From NCBI RefSeq assembly GCF_001308015.1, contig NZ_LGYH01000013.1, positions 1-39,439 of the forward strand: DNA of 39,439 nucleotides, given 5' to 3'. This stretch comes from Neisseria sp. 83E34 (GTDB lineage Bacteria; Pseudomonadota; Gammaproteobacteria; Burkholderiales; Neisseriaceae). Every line of letters starts with the position of its first letter. Position 1 is the stretch's first letter. A model generated the notes under the pieces. The model did not search any database and was not told the origin of the DNA. It saw only the letters and a list, made by a program, of their open reading frames with translations. Of this stretch, positions 15,339-23,732 are shown one piece after another. The position numbers and the translations under genes are program-made.

Positions 15339-16187
15339 TTACTTAGACGCAAATGTATTGCACTGGGCGGGATCGCCGCTTTGCAGACCGCGTTTGAACC
15401 ATGCGAGACGTTGCTCGGATGTGCCGTGGGTGAAGCTGTCGGGCACAACGTAGCCTTGGCTCTGCTTTTGCAAACGGTCGTCGCCTACGGCCTCTGCGGC
15501 GTTGAAAGCTTCCTGTAAATCGTTTTCATCAAAAAAGCCTTGGGCGGCGATATAGTTGCCCCAAATGCCGGCATAGCAGTCGGCTTGCAATTCCAGCTTA
15601 ACTGACAATTCGTTGGCTTTTGCTTTACTCACTCCTTGCTGCATCTGGCTAACTTGCGGCAGTATGCCGGTAAGGTTTTGTATGTGGTGGCCGACTTCAT
15701 GGGCAATCACATAAGCAAAAGCGGTATCGCCTTCCGCGCCAAGCTTGCGGCGCATATCTTCATAAAATGATAAATCAAGGTAAATTTTTTTATCGGCAGG
15801 GCAGTAAAACGGGCCAGCAACCGCTTGGCCGTAGCCGCAGCCTGTTTGGGTGCCGCCCGTGTAAAGCGTCATCACAGTCGGCTCATAGCGGGCATTGTGT
15901 TTTTTAAAATAAGCCGACCATACTTTTTCAGTGTCTCGTAACACAACACTGGAAAGCTCTTTGAGTTGGCTTTCGAGTTTGCTGTCGATTTGGGTTTGCG
16001 GGCCGCTTTGTATGGCTGTGCCGCCTCCTACGCCGCCGACAATACCAGATAAATCTATGCCGTAATAAGCGCCGATTAATAAAACGATGATGCCTATAAT
16101 TCCCGGTCCTTTGCCACCGCCTCTGCGTGGACTCTGACCGCGTCTGTCTTCTATATTGCTGCTTTGTTCACGACCTTCCCAGCGCAT
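15339..16187 (-). CDS. YpfJ-type neutral zinc metallopeptidase
   Basis: A 282-residue protein of the putative neutral zinc metallopeptidase family (YpfJ). It has a basic, glycine-rich N-terminus, one membrane helix at about 28-43 (PGIIGIIVLLIGAYYG), and the zinc motif HEVGHH at 163-168 in VIAHEVGHHIQ, with a downstream LELQADCYAGIW segment supplying further ligand residues. Length and architecture fit the family. It is probably anchored in the inner membrane with the catalytic domain in the periplasm. Substrates are unknown. Confidence 0.88.
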   Translation of the reverse strand: MRWEGREQSSNIEDRRGQSPRRGGGKGPGIIGIIVLLIGAYYGIDLSGIVGGVGGGTAIQSGPQTQIDSKLESQLKELSSVVLRDTEKVWSAYFKKHNARYEPTVMTLYTGGTQTGCGYGQAVAGPFYCPADKKIYLDLSFYEDMRRKLGAEGDTAFAYVIAHEVGHHIQNLTGILPQVSQMQQGVSKAKANELSVKLELQADCYAGIWGNYIAAQGFFDENDLQEAFNAAEAVGDDRLQKQSQGYVVPDSFTHGTSEQRLAWFKRGLQSGDPAQCNTFASK

Positions 16188-16199
16188 AATGTTCCTTAT

Positions 16200-16440
16200 A
16201 TTTTCAATGGTGATAAATAGTTTATTATAAATTATTCTGTTTATTGCCGAAGATTATTGGATGAATGGTCGGATGACGCTCTGAAAAAGAATTAAGAAAC
16301 TTCTGTGAAACTACTGTGTGCGGCGCATTCTTGCATTGTGATTTGTATTATTCTCTTATCTACAATATAGGGTGCCTTATGCTTGTTGCGTTGTCATGCT
16401 TTGAACTGCATTTGTATCTATGTCTTTATTGAAAATAAAA
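16200..16440. other. Intergenic stretch, nothing recognised
   Basis: Together with 16471-16628 this makes a gap of about 430 bases. It is AT-rich, lacks an uptake sequence or a credible small gene, and contains only the terminator at 16431-16470. Confidence 0.5.
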
Positions 16441-16470
16441 AAACGCTGTCTTTGGATTGCAAAGACAGCG
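16431..16470 (-). terminator. Rho-independent terminator of hslR
   Basis: On the minus strand an 11-bp stem CGCTGTCTTTG / CAAAGACAGCG with a 5-base loop is followed by seven Ts and further T-rich bases. It lies about 160 bases beyond the hslR stop. Confidence 0.8.
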
Positions 16471-16628
16471 GTCAAGGATTGCATTATGAAAGGATTACAA
16501 AAATAGGAAAATACAGATACTGTTGGTACTAGTATCAGATTTTATGCCGAAAGTGGTTTCATTCAATCGACATAAATGAAATGTACATGAATTTGTAATA
16601 GATGACAAGCTTTTTATTTCTTTTGTAA

Positions 16629-17027
16629 CTACCACTGTCTTTTCATTTTATCAAGCTGTCGTCTGTCGCGCTTGGTTGGGCGGCCTTCAGGATAAGCTGC
16701 TGTAACACGGCTGGTTTGATCAAGCAGTTTTTGTTCCTCGCGTTGTTTGGCAACCGTGGCATCTTCTTCATAAAGCAACCGGGCTTCAGGAGCGGGGCGG
16801 CGCTGATGGTTGAGCGCCTGAACAGTAACCAAGTAGGGCAGCGAGTTGAGGGTAAGGTGGATTTTGTCGCCGACGCAGATGTTTTTGCTGTTTTTGACCT
16901 TATTGCCGTTCACGAGAATCCGCCCGAGTTCGATATGTTTTTGTGCCAGCGCCCGTGTTTTGAAAAAGCGGGCTGCCCACAGCCATTTGTCGAGCCGCAT
17001 GGTGTGTTTGTCTTGAGATTCGGTCAT
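16629..17027 (-). CDS. hslR: S4-domain RNA-binding heat shock protein Hsp15
   Basis: A 132-residue protein with an S4 RNA-binding domain at about residues 10-70 (MRLDKWLWAARFFKTRALA, then GRILVNGNKVK). Its C-terminal tail is highly basic (RPTKRDRRQLDKMKRQW). Hsp15 binds stalled 50S subunits that carry nascent chains and helps their recycling after heat shock. Length matches the ~133 residues of E. coli HslR. It is transcribed alone on the minus strand, with an uptake sequence just upstream. Confidence 0.9.
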   Translation of the reverse strand: MTESQDKHTMRLDKWLWAARFFKTRALAQKHIELGRILVNGNKVKNSKNICVGDKIHLTLNSLPYLVTVQALNHQRRPAPEARLLYEEDATVAKQREEQKLLDQTSRVTAAYPEGRPTKRDRRQLDKMKRQW

Positions 17028-17048
17028 TGTTGGTTGATGCTGTTGGTA

Positions 17049-17063
17049 TTTTCAGACAGGCAT
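17049..17063 (-). repeat. Single uptake sequence upstream of hslR
   Basis: An exact TG-wadDUS copy in the hslR 5' region. Confidence 0.85.
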
Positions 17064-17246
17064 TAGTGTAGCATATTTGTTTTGTGTGCAAGGATAAGGA
17101 ATGAATGCCCGGAGGCTGCATTTTTTACTTGCCCAACCGCCGTTTATCGCGTAAATTCGCTTTTTATTTATCATTGCATATTTGCCATTTAAACTGGTTT
17201 CAGATTTAGCAAAAGAAATCAGGGAAATGGATAAAGACATCATTTT

Positions 17247-18206
17247 ATGAAGCCCGTTTTTCTAGATTTCGAGCAATCAATTGCCGAATTAAACAATAAA
17301 GTTGAAGAATTGCGTTTTGTGCAAGACGGATCTGCTGTTGATATCAGTGAAGAAATAGATCGTCTGCAAAAGAAAAGCAGCGATTTAATTAAGTCTATTT
17401 ATAGCAAACTGACACCTGCACAAGTATCCCAAGTTTCACGGCATCCCCAGCGTCCTTATACTTTAGATTATATAAAAGCTTTGTTCACAGACTTCCAAGA
17501 GTTGCACGGCGACCGCCATTATGCGGATGACCATGCCATCGTAGGCGGTTTGGCGCGTTTCAATGATCAGAGCGTAGTGGTTATCGGCCATCAGAAAGGC
17601 CGCGATACGAAAGAGAAAATCCGCCGTAATTTCGGTATGCCGCGTCCGGAAGGTTACAGAAAGGCTTTGCGCCTGATGCATCTGGCAGAAAAATTTCATT
17701 TGCCGGTGCTGACATTTGTTGATACGCCGGGTGCTTATCCGGGCATTGGTGCAGAAGAGCGTAATCAGTCTGAGGCGATTGGTAAGAATCTGTATGAATT
17801 AACCAAACTGCGTGTGCCGGTGATTTGTACGATTATCGGCGAAGGCGGTTCGGGCGGTGCGTTGGCCATCGCTGTGGGCGATTATGTGAATATGCTGCAA
17901 TACTCGACTTATTCGGTTATCTCGCCTGAGGGATGTGCATCTATTTTGTGGAAAACGGCAGAAAAAGCTGCGGATGCCGCACAGGCTTTGGGTATCACGG
18001 CAGACCGTCTGCTTAAATTGAACTTAATCGACAGAGTGGTGGAAGAACCTTTGGGCGGAGCGCATAGAGATCATGGTGAAACTATGAGCCGTTTGAACAA
18101 AGTTTTAACTGAGCAGTTGCGTGAAGCGCAATCTATGCCTATGTCTGATTTGCTGACGCGCCGCTTTGATCGGATTATGGCTTACGGCCAATATTTTGAA
18201 AAATAA
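17247..18206 (+). CDS. accA: Acetyl-CoA carboxylase carboxyltransferase subunit alpha
   Basis: With AccD it transfers the carboxyl group from carboxybiotin to acetyl-CoA, giving malonyl-CoA for fatty acid synthesis. The 319-residue protein begins [19 protein letters not shown] and has the family stretches [30 protein letters not shown], and [18 protein letters not shown] followed by [11 protein letters not shown], which form the oxyanion-type pockets. Length matches the ~319 residues of E. coli AccA. The ribosome site is weak. A terminator follows. Confidence 0.97.
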   Translation: MKPVFLDFEQSIAELNNKVEELRFVQDGSAVDISEEIDRLQKKSSDLIKSIYSKLTPAQVSQVSRHPQRPYTLDYIKALFTDFQELHGDRHYADDHAIVGGLARFNDQSVVVIGHQKGRDTKEKIRRNFGMPRPEGYRKALRLMHLAEKFHLPVLTFVDTPGAYPGIGAEERNQSEAIGKNLYELTKLRVPVICTIIGEGGSGGALAIAVGDYVNMLQYSTYSVISPEGCASILWKTAEKAADAAQALGITADRLLKLNLIDRVVEEPLGGAHRDHGETMSRLNKVLTEQLREAQSMPMSDLLTRRFDRIMAYGQYFEK

Positions 18207-18234
18207 GCACTGTATAAGTTTTATAAAGATTGAG

Positions 18235-18267
18235 GAAGGTAAGCGGTTGCTTGCCTTCTTTGTTTTT
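18235..18267 (+). terminator. Rho-independent terminator of accA
   Basis: Stem GAAGGTAAGC / GCTTGCCTTC (one G-U pair), loop GGTT, followed by TTTGTTTTT. Confidence 0.75.
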
Positions 18268-18284
18268 GATGAGGCGGGTATGAT

Positions 18285-18298
18285 ATGCCTGTCTGAAA
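18285..18298 (+). repeat. Single uptake sequence between accA and tilS
   Basis: An exact TG-wadDUS copy 19 bases before the tilS start. Confidence 0.85.
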
Positions 18299-18316
18299 AT
18301 ACGGATATGAATAATC

Positions 18317-19666
18317 ATGTTATCTGACTTGGATAAGCGCTTATTGTCCAAACTGTCAGTTTCATTCGATCGTTGTGTGAGTCAGGGTGCTTCGATAGAG
18401 GTCGGGCTGAGTGGTGGTTTGGATTCAATAGTTTTACTGCACTTGCTTAACCGCTTGAGAAATGACAGACAGTTTGATTTATGTGCGGCACATATTCATC
18501 ATGGTTTGCAGGTTGCTGCGGATGATTGGCCGCGATTTTGTGGTGAGTTTTGTCAAACGCTTCATATTCCTTTTCGGGTGGAGTATGTTCAAGCGAATAC
18601 TGAAAAAATTGGCGTGGAGGCGGGCGCCAGACGAGCGCGTTATCAGGCTTTTGTGCAGAGTAGAGCAGATATCGTAGCATTGGCGCATCATCAAGACGAC
18701 CAGGTGGAAACATTTATGCTGTCCGCTTTGCGAGGCAGTGGTATTAGGGGGTTATCGGCTATGCCTGAGTTGCGTGCGTTGGGTAAGCGGCATCAGTTAT
18801 GGCGCCCTTTATTAGAAATAACTCGGGAGGAGTTATCGGCTTATGCGCAGCTTCATTGTTTGCAATACATTGATGACCCTAGTAATTCTGATGAATCTCT
18901 ATTGCGTAATTGGTTGAGAAATACGGGCTTGCCTATTTGGCGTGAGCGTTTGCCTTTTTTAGACCGTCATATTATGGCAAGCGTCAAAACACTTCAGGAA
19001 GAGTTGGCGGTATTGGAGGAAGTGTCTGAACAGGATAAACAGACAATTTATCATTCAGGTTTTTTTGATTGTGTTGTTTGGCGTAAGTTAACTGCGGCGC
19101 GTCAAAGCAGGCAGTTGTTGTTTATGGTAAAACAAAATAATTTGGGCATTCCTACTCAAGCATCGCTTAATGATTTCCGCCGGGTTTTAAATGAATGTGG
19201 AAATGGATCGGCAGAATGGTGTTTGCATGGCGGTAAAATTTATGCTTACCAGAACCGTTTGTTTTGTGTTCACGATAATTGGTTGGATGATTGTGTCTGG
19301 CTGAAAAAAACATGCCTGTCTGAAAATAGTGAGGCTTCTTTAAATACTGTATTAGAGAAGGCTAATTTTAAGCTGTGTAGACATTTGTATGGGCTTCGTG
19401 AAGATGTTTTAGAGCAGGTTGGCAATATCAGGGCGGTAAGTACCGATGATATGATTGAATTGACCGTTGGGCATAAAAAAGTACGGAAATTATTGCAAGA
19501 ATGCAAGATTCCCCCCTTTGTTAGGCCATATTGGCCTGTCATCACCAACCAAGAGGGCCAGTGTATTGCTGTGGCAAATTTATGGGTTAATCCCGGTTAT
19601 GCCTGTCTGAACGGTGTTGTTCCGTATTTTGAAAAATTTAATTGCTTTGTTTTGGAACCAAAGTAA
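18317..19666 (+). CDS. tilS: tRNA(Ile)-lysidine synthetase
   Basis: Adds lysine to C34 of the CAU-anticodon tRNA-Ile so that it decodes AUA. The 449-residue protein has the PP-loop SGGLDS (32-37), the following HIHHGLQVAADDW and GARRARYQAF segments, and ALAHHQDDQVETFML, which are the TilS hallmarks. The C-terminal domain carries VGHKKVRKLLQECKIPPFVR. Two uptake sequences are embedded in the coding region (19312, 19599), read as CLSE and ACLN. The start codon lies close to an upstream uptake sequence and has a weak ribosome site. Confidence 0.95.
   Translation: MLSDLDKRLLSKLSVSFDRCVSQGASIEVGLSGGLDSIVLLHLLNRLRNDRQFDLCAAHIHHGLQVAADDWPRFCGEFCQTLHIPFRVEYVQANTEKIGVEAGARRARYQAFVQSRADIVALAHHQDDQVETFMLSALRGSGIRGLSAMPELRALGKRHQLWRPLLEITREELSAYAQLHCLQYIDDPSNSDESLLRNWLRNTGLPIWRERLPFLDRHIMASVKTLQEELAVLEEVSEQDKQTIYHSGFFDCVVWRKLTAARQSRQLLFMVKQNNLGIPTQASLNDFRRVLNECGNGSAEWCLHGGKIYAYQNRLFCVHDNWLDDCVWLKKTCLSENSEASLNTVLEKANFKLCRHLYGLREDVLEQVGNIRAVSTDDMIELTVGHKKVRKLLQECKIPPFVRPYWPVITNQEGQCIAVANLWVNPGYACLNGVVPYFEKFNCFVLEPK
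19312..19325 (+). repeat. Uptake sequence inside tilS (first)
   Basis: An exact TG-wadDUS copy, translated as CLSE. Confidence 0.85.
19599..19611 (+). repeat. Uptake sequence inside tilS (second)
   Basis: An exact TG-wadDUS copy in another reading frame, translated as ACLN. Confidence 0.85.
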
Positions 19667-19738
19667 AAGTAGAGTGTCATAGTTTGTAAGGATTAAAGAC
19701 GCTCCGCTTTCGCTTTCCTGATGCATTTAAGGGTAAGT

Positions 19739-20338
19739 ATGAAAGATCGTGAAGTCGATCAAGCTCTGGTTGAGCGTGCACAAAAAGGTGAACAAAAGGC
19801 TTTTGAGTTACTGGTATCTAAATACCAGCGCCGCCTTACGCGTTTACTGTCACGTTTTATAAAAGACGAACATACGGTAAATGACGTTGCACAAGAAGCG
19901 TTGATAAAAGCATATTGTGCGTTGCCTAATTTCCGTGGTGAGAGTGCTTTTTATACATGGCTTTATCGTATAGGCATCAATACTGCGAAAAATTATCTGG
20001 CAACCAACGGTAAGTTGAATGTTATCAGTGCTGATGTTGCAAATGAGGAGGGGGATGTTCTAGATTTGGTTGAACAAATCGCAGACGAACATACCCCTGA
20101 AGCTGAATTGATGAATAGGGAAATTCTGCAGACCGTTGAGGCTGCAGTAGCTAGACTGCCGGATGATTTACGCCGTGCAATCACTTTGCGTGAAATGGAA
20201 GGCTTGTCTTACGATGAAATTGCTCAGATTATGGATTGTCCAATCGGTACAGTGCGCTCCCGGATTTTTAGGGCACGGGAAGTGATTGCCAGCGACTTAA
20301 GGCCGCTATTGGATACATCCGAAGACCAACGATGGTGA
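19739..20338 (+). CDS. rpoE: Extracytoplasmic-function sigma factor RpoE (AlgU type)
   Basis: A 199-residue ECF sigma factor directing RNA polymerase to envelope-stress promoters. The start at 19739 (MKDREVDQALVER) is chosen because AAGGG lies 6 bases upstream. Region 2 is at about 20-90 (QRRLTRLLSRFIKD, DVAQEALIKAYCALPNFRG, FYTWLYRIGINTAKNYL) and region 4 at about 130-185 (LPDDLRRAITLREMEGLSYDEIAQIM, given as LPDDLRRAITLREMEG and LSYDEIAQIM). An RseA-like anti-sigma gene starts 4 bases after the stop. Confidence 0.94.
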   Translation: MKDREVDQALVERAQKGEQKAFELLVSKYQRRLTRLLSRFIKDEHTVNDVAQEALIKAYCALPNFRGESAFYTWLYRIGINTAKNYLATNGKLNVISADVANEEGDVLDLVEQIADEHTPEAELMNREILQTVEAAVARLPDDLRRAITLREMEGLSYDEIAQIMDCPIGTVRSRIFRAREVIASDLRPLLDTSEDQRW

Positions 20339-20342
20339 TGAA

Positions 20343-20957
20343 ATGACTCAAGAAAAAGATTTTGAATTTGTGTCTGCTGCAATGGACGGTGAATTGTCTG
20401 ATGAGGAATTAGACCGACTGTTGCAAGACGGGGATGTTCAGGGAAGATGGTATCAATATCATCTTATTCGGGACTGTATGCAATACAATCAGCAAGTTGT
20501 GGGTAAAGATATTGAATTTACCTCGCAAGAAGGCTTTTTTGCTAAACTGAATGCGATCACAGAGGAGCGTAAGGCTGCTTTGGCATCAGAGGAAGGCCTG
20601 CAATGCAAACAACCTCTTGTCAGAGAAGCTTCCAACCATAATTTCCGCTGGTTCTCGGTTGCGGCAAGTGTGTTGGCTGTTGCGGTAATTACATGGCAAA
20701 TGCTGCCCGCTAATCATGATAGCGCGGCTGGAGAAGTGGCAACGAAGAGTATTGAAAAAGTACAACCTGCAGATAATGCTGTTGTACCTGTTTCAACCAA
20801 GCCTTCGGCTGCACCCGGCAATAAGAGTGCTGATGTAGTGGTGCCCCAAGCGGCAATTGAAAACCAAAATAATGCGGAAATCAAATCGGCTGTGCAAACT
20901 GAAAAACAAGATGTCAATCAGGAGCGCCAGCCGGGTGTGAAGGCTGTTGTGCAATAA
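20343..20957 (+). CDS. RseA-like anti-sigma-E factor
   Basis: A 204-residue protein that should hold RpoE at the inner membrane until stress. The N-terminal ~70 residues (MTQEKDFEFVSAAMDGELSD, then GRWYQYHLIRDCMQYNQ) match the cytoplasmic RseA domain. One membrane helix lies at about 101-121 (RWFSVAASVLAVAVITWQML). The rest, rich in Ala, Val, Asn and Gln, would be periplasmic and carries no obvious domain. It is 4 bases after rpoE, so the two are surely coupled. No rseB or protease gene (mucD type) follows, unlike in many relatives. Confidence 0.85.
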   Translation: MTQEKDFEFVSAAMDGELSDEELDRLLQDGDVQGRWYQYHLIRDCMQYNQQVVGKDIEFTSQEGFFAKLNAITEERKAALASEEGLQCKQPLVREASNHNFRWFSVAASVLAVAVITWQMLPANHDSAAGEVATKSIEKVQPADNAVVPVSTKPSAAPGNKSADVVVPQAAIENQNNAEIKSAVQTEKQDVNQERQPGVKAVVQ

Positions 20958-20976
20958 TCTTGTGTAATTTTTGTGG

Positions 20977-21012
20977 AAACAAGCTCTGCGATAAAGCAGA
21001 GCTTGTTTTGTT
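20977..21012 (+). terminator. Rho-independent terminator of the rpoE operon
   Basis: A 13-bp stem AAACAAGCTCTGC / GCAGAGCTTGTTT with a 6-base loop, followed by TGTTTG. Confidence 0.78.
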
Positions 21013-21153
21013 TGTAACGATATTGCCACAAATTTTAGTAAAATACCCAAAACAGTGATGATATAGAAAAACTTGTTGTTGTGTATAACTGTGAAATTTA
21101 AGGGGATGCTTGGCCAAAGATGATGGGTATGATGGCAAGCGGCAGGAATTGAG

Positions 21154-21186
21154 AATGCCTGTCTGAAAGTTTTTCAGACAGGCATT
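21154..21186. terminator. Uptake-sequence hairpin downstream of the small basic ORF
   Basis: A 15-bp stem (21154-21168 with 21172-21186). It lies about 35 bases past the end of the minus-strand 38-residue ORF at 21222 and may end that transcript. Confidence 0.7.
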
Positions 21187-21221
21187 TATTCCGGAATGAT
21201 TATTGCAGTTTTAAATGTTAT

Positions 21222-21338
21222 CTAGCAATGTTTGCTGCTTTTGCGGGAACGTGCAGCCTGTTGGCGGATGGCGCTTTGTTTTGCGAGGAAAGCGCGTTTG
21301 GCTGCTTGAAATATTGTTTGTCTTCTACGGTGTTGCAT
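21222..21338 (-). CDS. Small very basic protein (hypothetical)
   Basis: A 38-residue frame beginning MQHRRRQTIFQAAKRAFLAK and ending in SRKSSKHC. It has 11 Arg or Lys and a well-placed AAAGGA 6 bases before the ATG, and ends before an uptake-sequence hairpin, so it has the surroundings of a real gene. No family was recognised. It might bind nucleic acid or membrane. It could also be fortuitous, and nothing in the sequence proves expression. Confidence 0.4.
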   Translation of the reverse strand: MQHRRRQTIFQAAKRAFLAKQSAIRQQAARSRKSSKHC

Positions 21339-21462
21339 AATAAATCCTTTCTTTATTATTAATATCTTACTTTTTTAATATTCCAGTAATATGACAGGCT
21401 TTTGGGAATAAAGAAAGGTGTTTTACACCAAGCGGCATTATGTAAGGTTCTGCGGTTTCGGG

Positions 21463-21834
21463 TTAAGGCCACAGCCAAGCCCATACACGGCGGCCTTCGC
21501 TTTGCAGGATCATGAAGGTGCGACAGGCTGCCGGTGTAGTCATGGTTTCCAAACCTATGCCTTTTGCGGCGAGTTTGGCGGTGATTTTGGGGTGAAGGAA
21601 ACTGTGTTTTCTGCCGGTGCCAACCAGAATCACTTCGGGAGGTAATGTATTTTCAAATTGGGATAAGAAGAATTGATCATCAACAGTTTGTAAGCTTACT
21701 TGACTGATAGGTAAGATTTCCTTCTCTGTGATGCAGAGAGGAAGAGAGTGGCCGGTGCCGTTGATTTCTATTTTATCTGTGTCGCAGGCAGTGATGGCAA
21801 GAGTGTTTTGCGGGCGGTTTTCTTCAATATGCAT
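21463..21834 (-). CDS. Mth938-like domain protein (NDUFAF3/DUF498 family)
   Basis: A 123-residue soluble protein of the Mth938/DUF498 family, with the core PEVILVGTGRKHSFLHPKI (about 66-84) and a conserved GLETMTTPAACRTF segment (about 93-106), followed by a C-terminal helix-strand. Bacterial members have no settled function; the mitochondrial relative NDUFAF3 assists complex I assembly. It is divergent from hom, which starts about 100 bases away. Confidence 0.85.
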   Translation of the reverse strand: MHIEENRPQNTLAITACDTDKIEINGTGHSLPLCITEKEILPISQVSLQTVDDQFFLSQFENTLPPEVILVGTGRKHSFLHPKITAKLAAKGIGLETMTTPAACRTFMILQSEGRRVWAWLWP

Positions 21835-21933
21835 GGTGTTTCTTTCTTGGTTTTTCGGCCAAAATCGGGTAGGATTATTAGTTTATTTTGTAACAGTTTA
21901 TACTAATGCATCAGGGCTTAACAAGGAGATAGG

Positions 21934-23253
21934 ATGAAGCCAGTCAATATCGGTATTTTGGGTTTGGGAACCGTAGGCAAGGGGACGGTTGAGGTTTTGA
22001 ACCATAATGCCGAAGAAATCAGCCGCCGCCTGGGGCGTGATGTTAATGTGTTTATGGTTTCTACACGCAATGTGGAAAATGCGCGCCGTATCTGCTCTGA
22101 GCAAACCTTAATTACGACCGATCCTTTTGAGGTGGTTAAGCATCCTGAAGTGGATGTGGTAGTTGAGTTGTTCGGCGGTACGGAAATTGCCAAAGATTTG
22201 GTGTTGGAAGCGATTAACCAAGGCAAACATGTGGTTACCGCCAATAAAAAACTGCTGGCTGAATATGGCAATGAAGTTTTTGCTAAAGCCGAAGAAAAAA
22301 ATGTGATGGTTCAGTTTGAAGCGGCAGTGGCCGGTGGCATACCGATTATTAAGGCTTTGAGAGAAGGCTTGGCCGCCAACAATATCCGCAGTATTGTCGG
22401 GATTATTAACGGAACCAGTAATTTTATTTTGAGCGAGATGCGGGAAAAAGGCAGTTCGTTTGCTGATGTATTAAAGCAGGCTCAAGAATTGGGCTATGCG
22501 GAAGCCGACCCGACTTTTGATATTGAAGGTCATGATGCCGGCCATAAAATCACCATTATGTCTGCTTTGGCCTTTGGAACACCGGTTAACTTTAATGCCT
22601 GTTATCTAGAAGGCATCAGCAAGCTGGATAGCCGCGATATTAAATATGCAGAAGAGTTGGGCTATCGCATCAAATTATTGGGTATTACCCGCAAAACAGG
22701 AAAAGGTATTGAATTGCGTGTGCATCCTACCTTAATTCCAGAAGTACGCTTGATTGCCAATGTGAACGGTGTGATGAATGCTGTACGTGTAGATGCTGAT
22801 ATGGTTGGCGAAACAATGTATTACGGTGCGGGTGCGGGCTCGCTGCCTACTGCTAGTGCGGTGGTGGCTGACATTATGGATATCAGCCGCCTGATTACTG
22901 CGGATACGGGTAATCGTGTGCCACCGTTGGCGTTCCAATCTGGTGAGGTTAAAGAGCAGGTTATTCTGCCGATGGATGAGGTTGTCAGCAGCTATTATCT
23001 GCGGGTCCAGGTAGATGATGAGCCAGGTGTTATGGCGCAGATTACTAAATTGCTTGCAGATGAACAAGTATCCATTGAGGCGTTGATTCAGAAAGGCGTG
23101 ATTGATCAATCAACGGCGGAAATTGTGATTTTAACGCACAGCACGATAGAAAAACGCGTGAAGGCGGTCATTGCGGGTATCGAGCAATTACCTTGTGTAC
23201 GCGGCGGTGTAACAATGATCCGTATGGAGAGCTTACATGGCAGAAACGGATAA
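21934..23253 (+). CDS. hom: Homoserine dehydrogenase
   Basis: Reduces aspartate semialdehyde to homoserine with NAD(P)H for threonine and methionine synthesis. The 439-residue protein has GLGTVGKGTVE at the N-terminus, VTANKKLLAEYG (about 106-117), GIINGTSNFIL (about 155-165), KLLGITRKTG, and a C-terminal ACT domain from about residue 350 (YLRVQVDDEPGVMAQIT) used for feedback control by threonine. AAGGAGATAGG lies before the ATG. The 3' end overlaps the next gene by 17 bases. Confidence 0.96.
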   Translation: MKPVNIGILGLGTVGKGTVEVLNHNAEEISRRLGRDVNVFMVSTRNVENARRICSEQTLITTDPFEVVKHPEVDVVVELFGGTEIAKDLVLEAINQGKHVVTANKKLLAEYGNEVFAKAEEKNVMVQFEAAVAGGIPIIKALREGLAANNIRSIVGIINGTSNFILSEMREKGSSFADVLKQAQELGYAEADPTFDIEGHDAGHKITIMSALAFGTPVNFNACYLEGISKLDSRDIKYAEELGYRIKLLGITRKTGKGIELRVHPTLIPEVRLIANVNGVMNAVRVDADMVGETMYYGAGAGSLPTASAVVADIMDISRLITADTGNRVPPLAFQSGEVKEQVILPMDEVVSSYYLRVQVDDEPGVMAQITKLLADEQVSIEALIQKGVIDQSTAEIVILTHSTIEKRVKAVIAGIEQLPCVRGGVTMIRMESLHGRNG

Positions 23254-23680
23254 TCAACCGAAGGTGCAGCAGGACGAAGAGCAGCTGCGTGCTGCGGAGT
23301 TGAAAAAGAGCAAGGCAAAAATCCGTACTATCCGCATGTGGCTGTGGGTGATTGCCGGTTTGTTTGCTGCGTTTTTCTTTCTTTCTCAATGTGCGATGTC
23401 TAAGCCGAAAGCGAAAGCCGCTATTATTGAGTCATGTATCAAGAATGTTCCGTTTACCGATAAATGGCAGGCGGACTTAAAGGCGCGGGGTTTGGAAGGT
23501 CAGTCTGAAAAACTGATTCAGGATTACTGCGTTTGTATGTGGGATGAACCGTTGGAGAAGCTTACTGATAAGCAGATCCGTTCAATGAGTAAGATAGATG
23601 CAAAAGCACAGCTTGATTTGTTGGGTGGTGCCGATGCGTTTGAGAAACGCGATGAGCAATGCGTTGCACGGTTGAAATAA
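23237..23680 (+). CDS. Membrane-anchored protein of unknown function
   Basis: A 147-residue protein with an acidic and charged N-terminal tail (about 1-30), one membrane helix at about 33-55 (WLWVIAGLFAAFFFLSQ), and a C-terminal domain of about 90 residues with cysteines in ESCIKNV, DYCVCMWD and EQCVARL that could form disulfides in the periplasm. It overlaps hom by 17 bases in a different frame, implying co-expression. No family was recognised. It ends at a strong terminator, so hom and this gene form one unit. Confidence 0.65.
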   Translation: MAETDNQPKVQQDEEQLRAAELKKSKAKIRTIRMWLWVIAGLFAAFFFLSQCAMSKPKAKAAIIESCIKNVPFTDKWQADLKARGLEGQSEKLIQDYCVCMWDEPLEKLTDKQIRSMSKIDAKAQLDLLGGADAFEKRDEQCVARLK

Positions 23681-23715
23681 ATAAAACCGCCTGATGATTA
23701 ATCAGGCGGTTTTAT
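23681..23715 (+). terminator. Rho-independent terminator of hom operon
   Basis: A 15-bp perfect stem (23681-23695 with 23701-23715) and a GATTA loop; the right arm ends TTTTAT. Confidence 0.8.
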
Positions 23716-23732
23716 TATAGGGAGCGGCAGAG

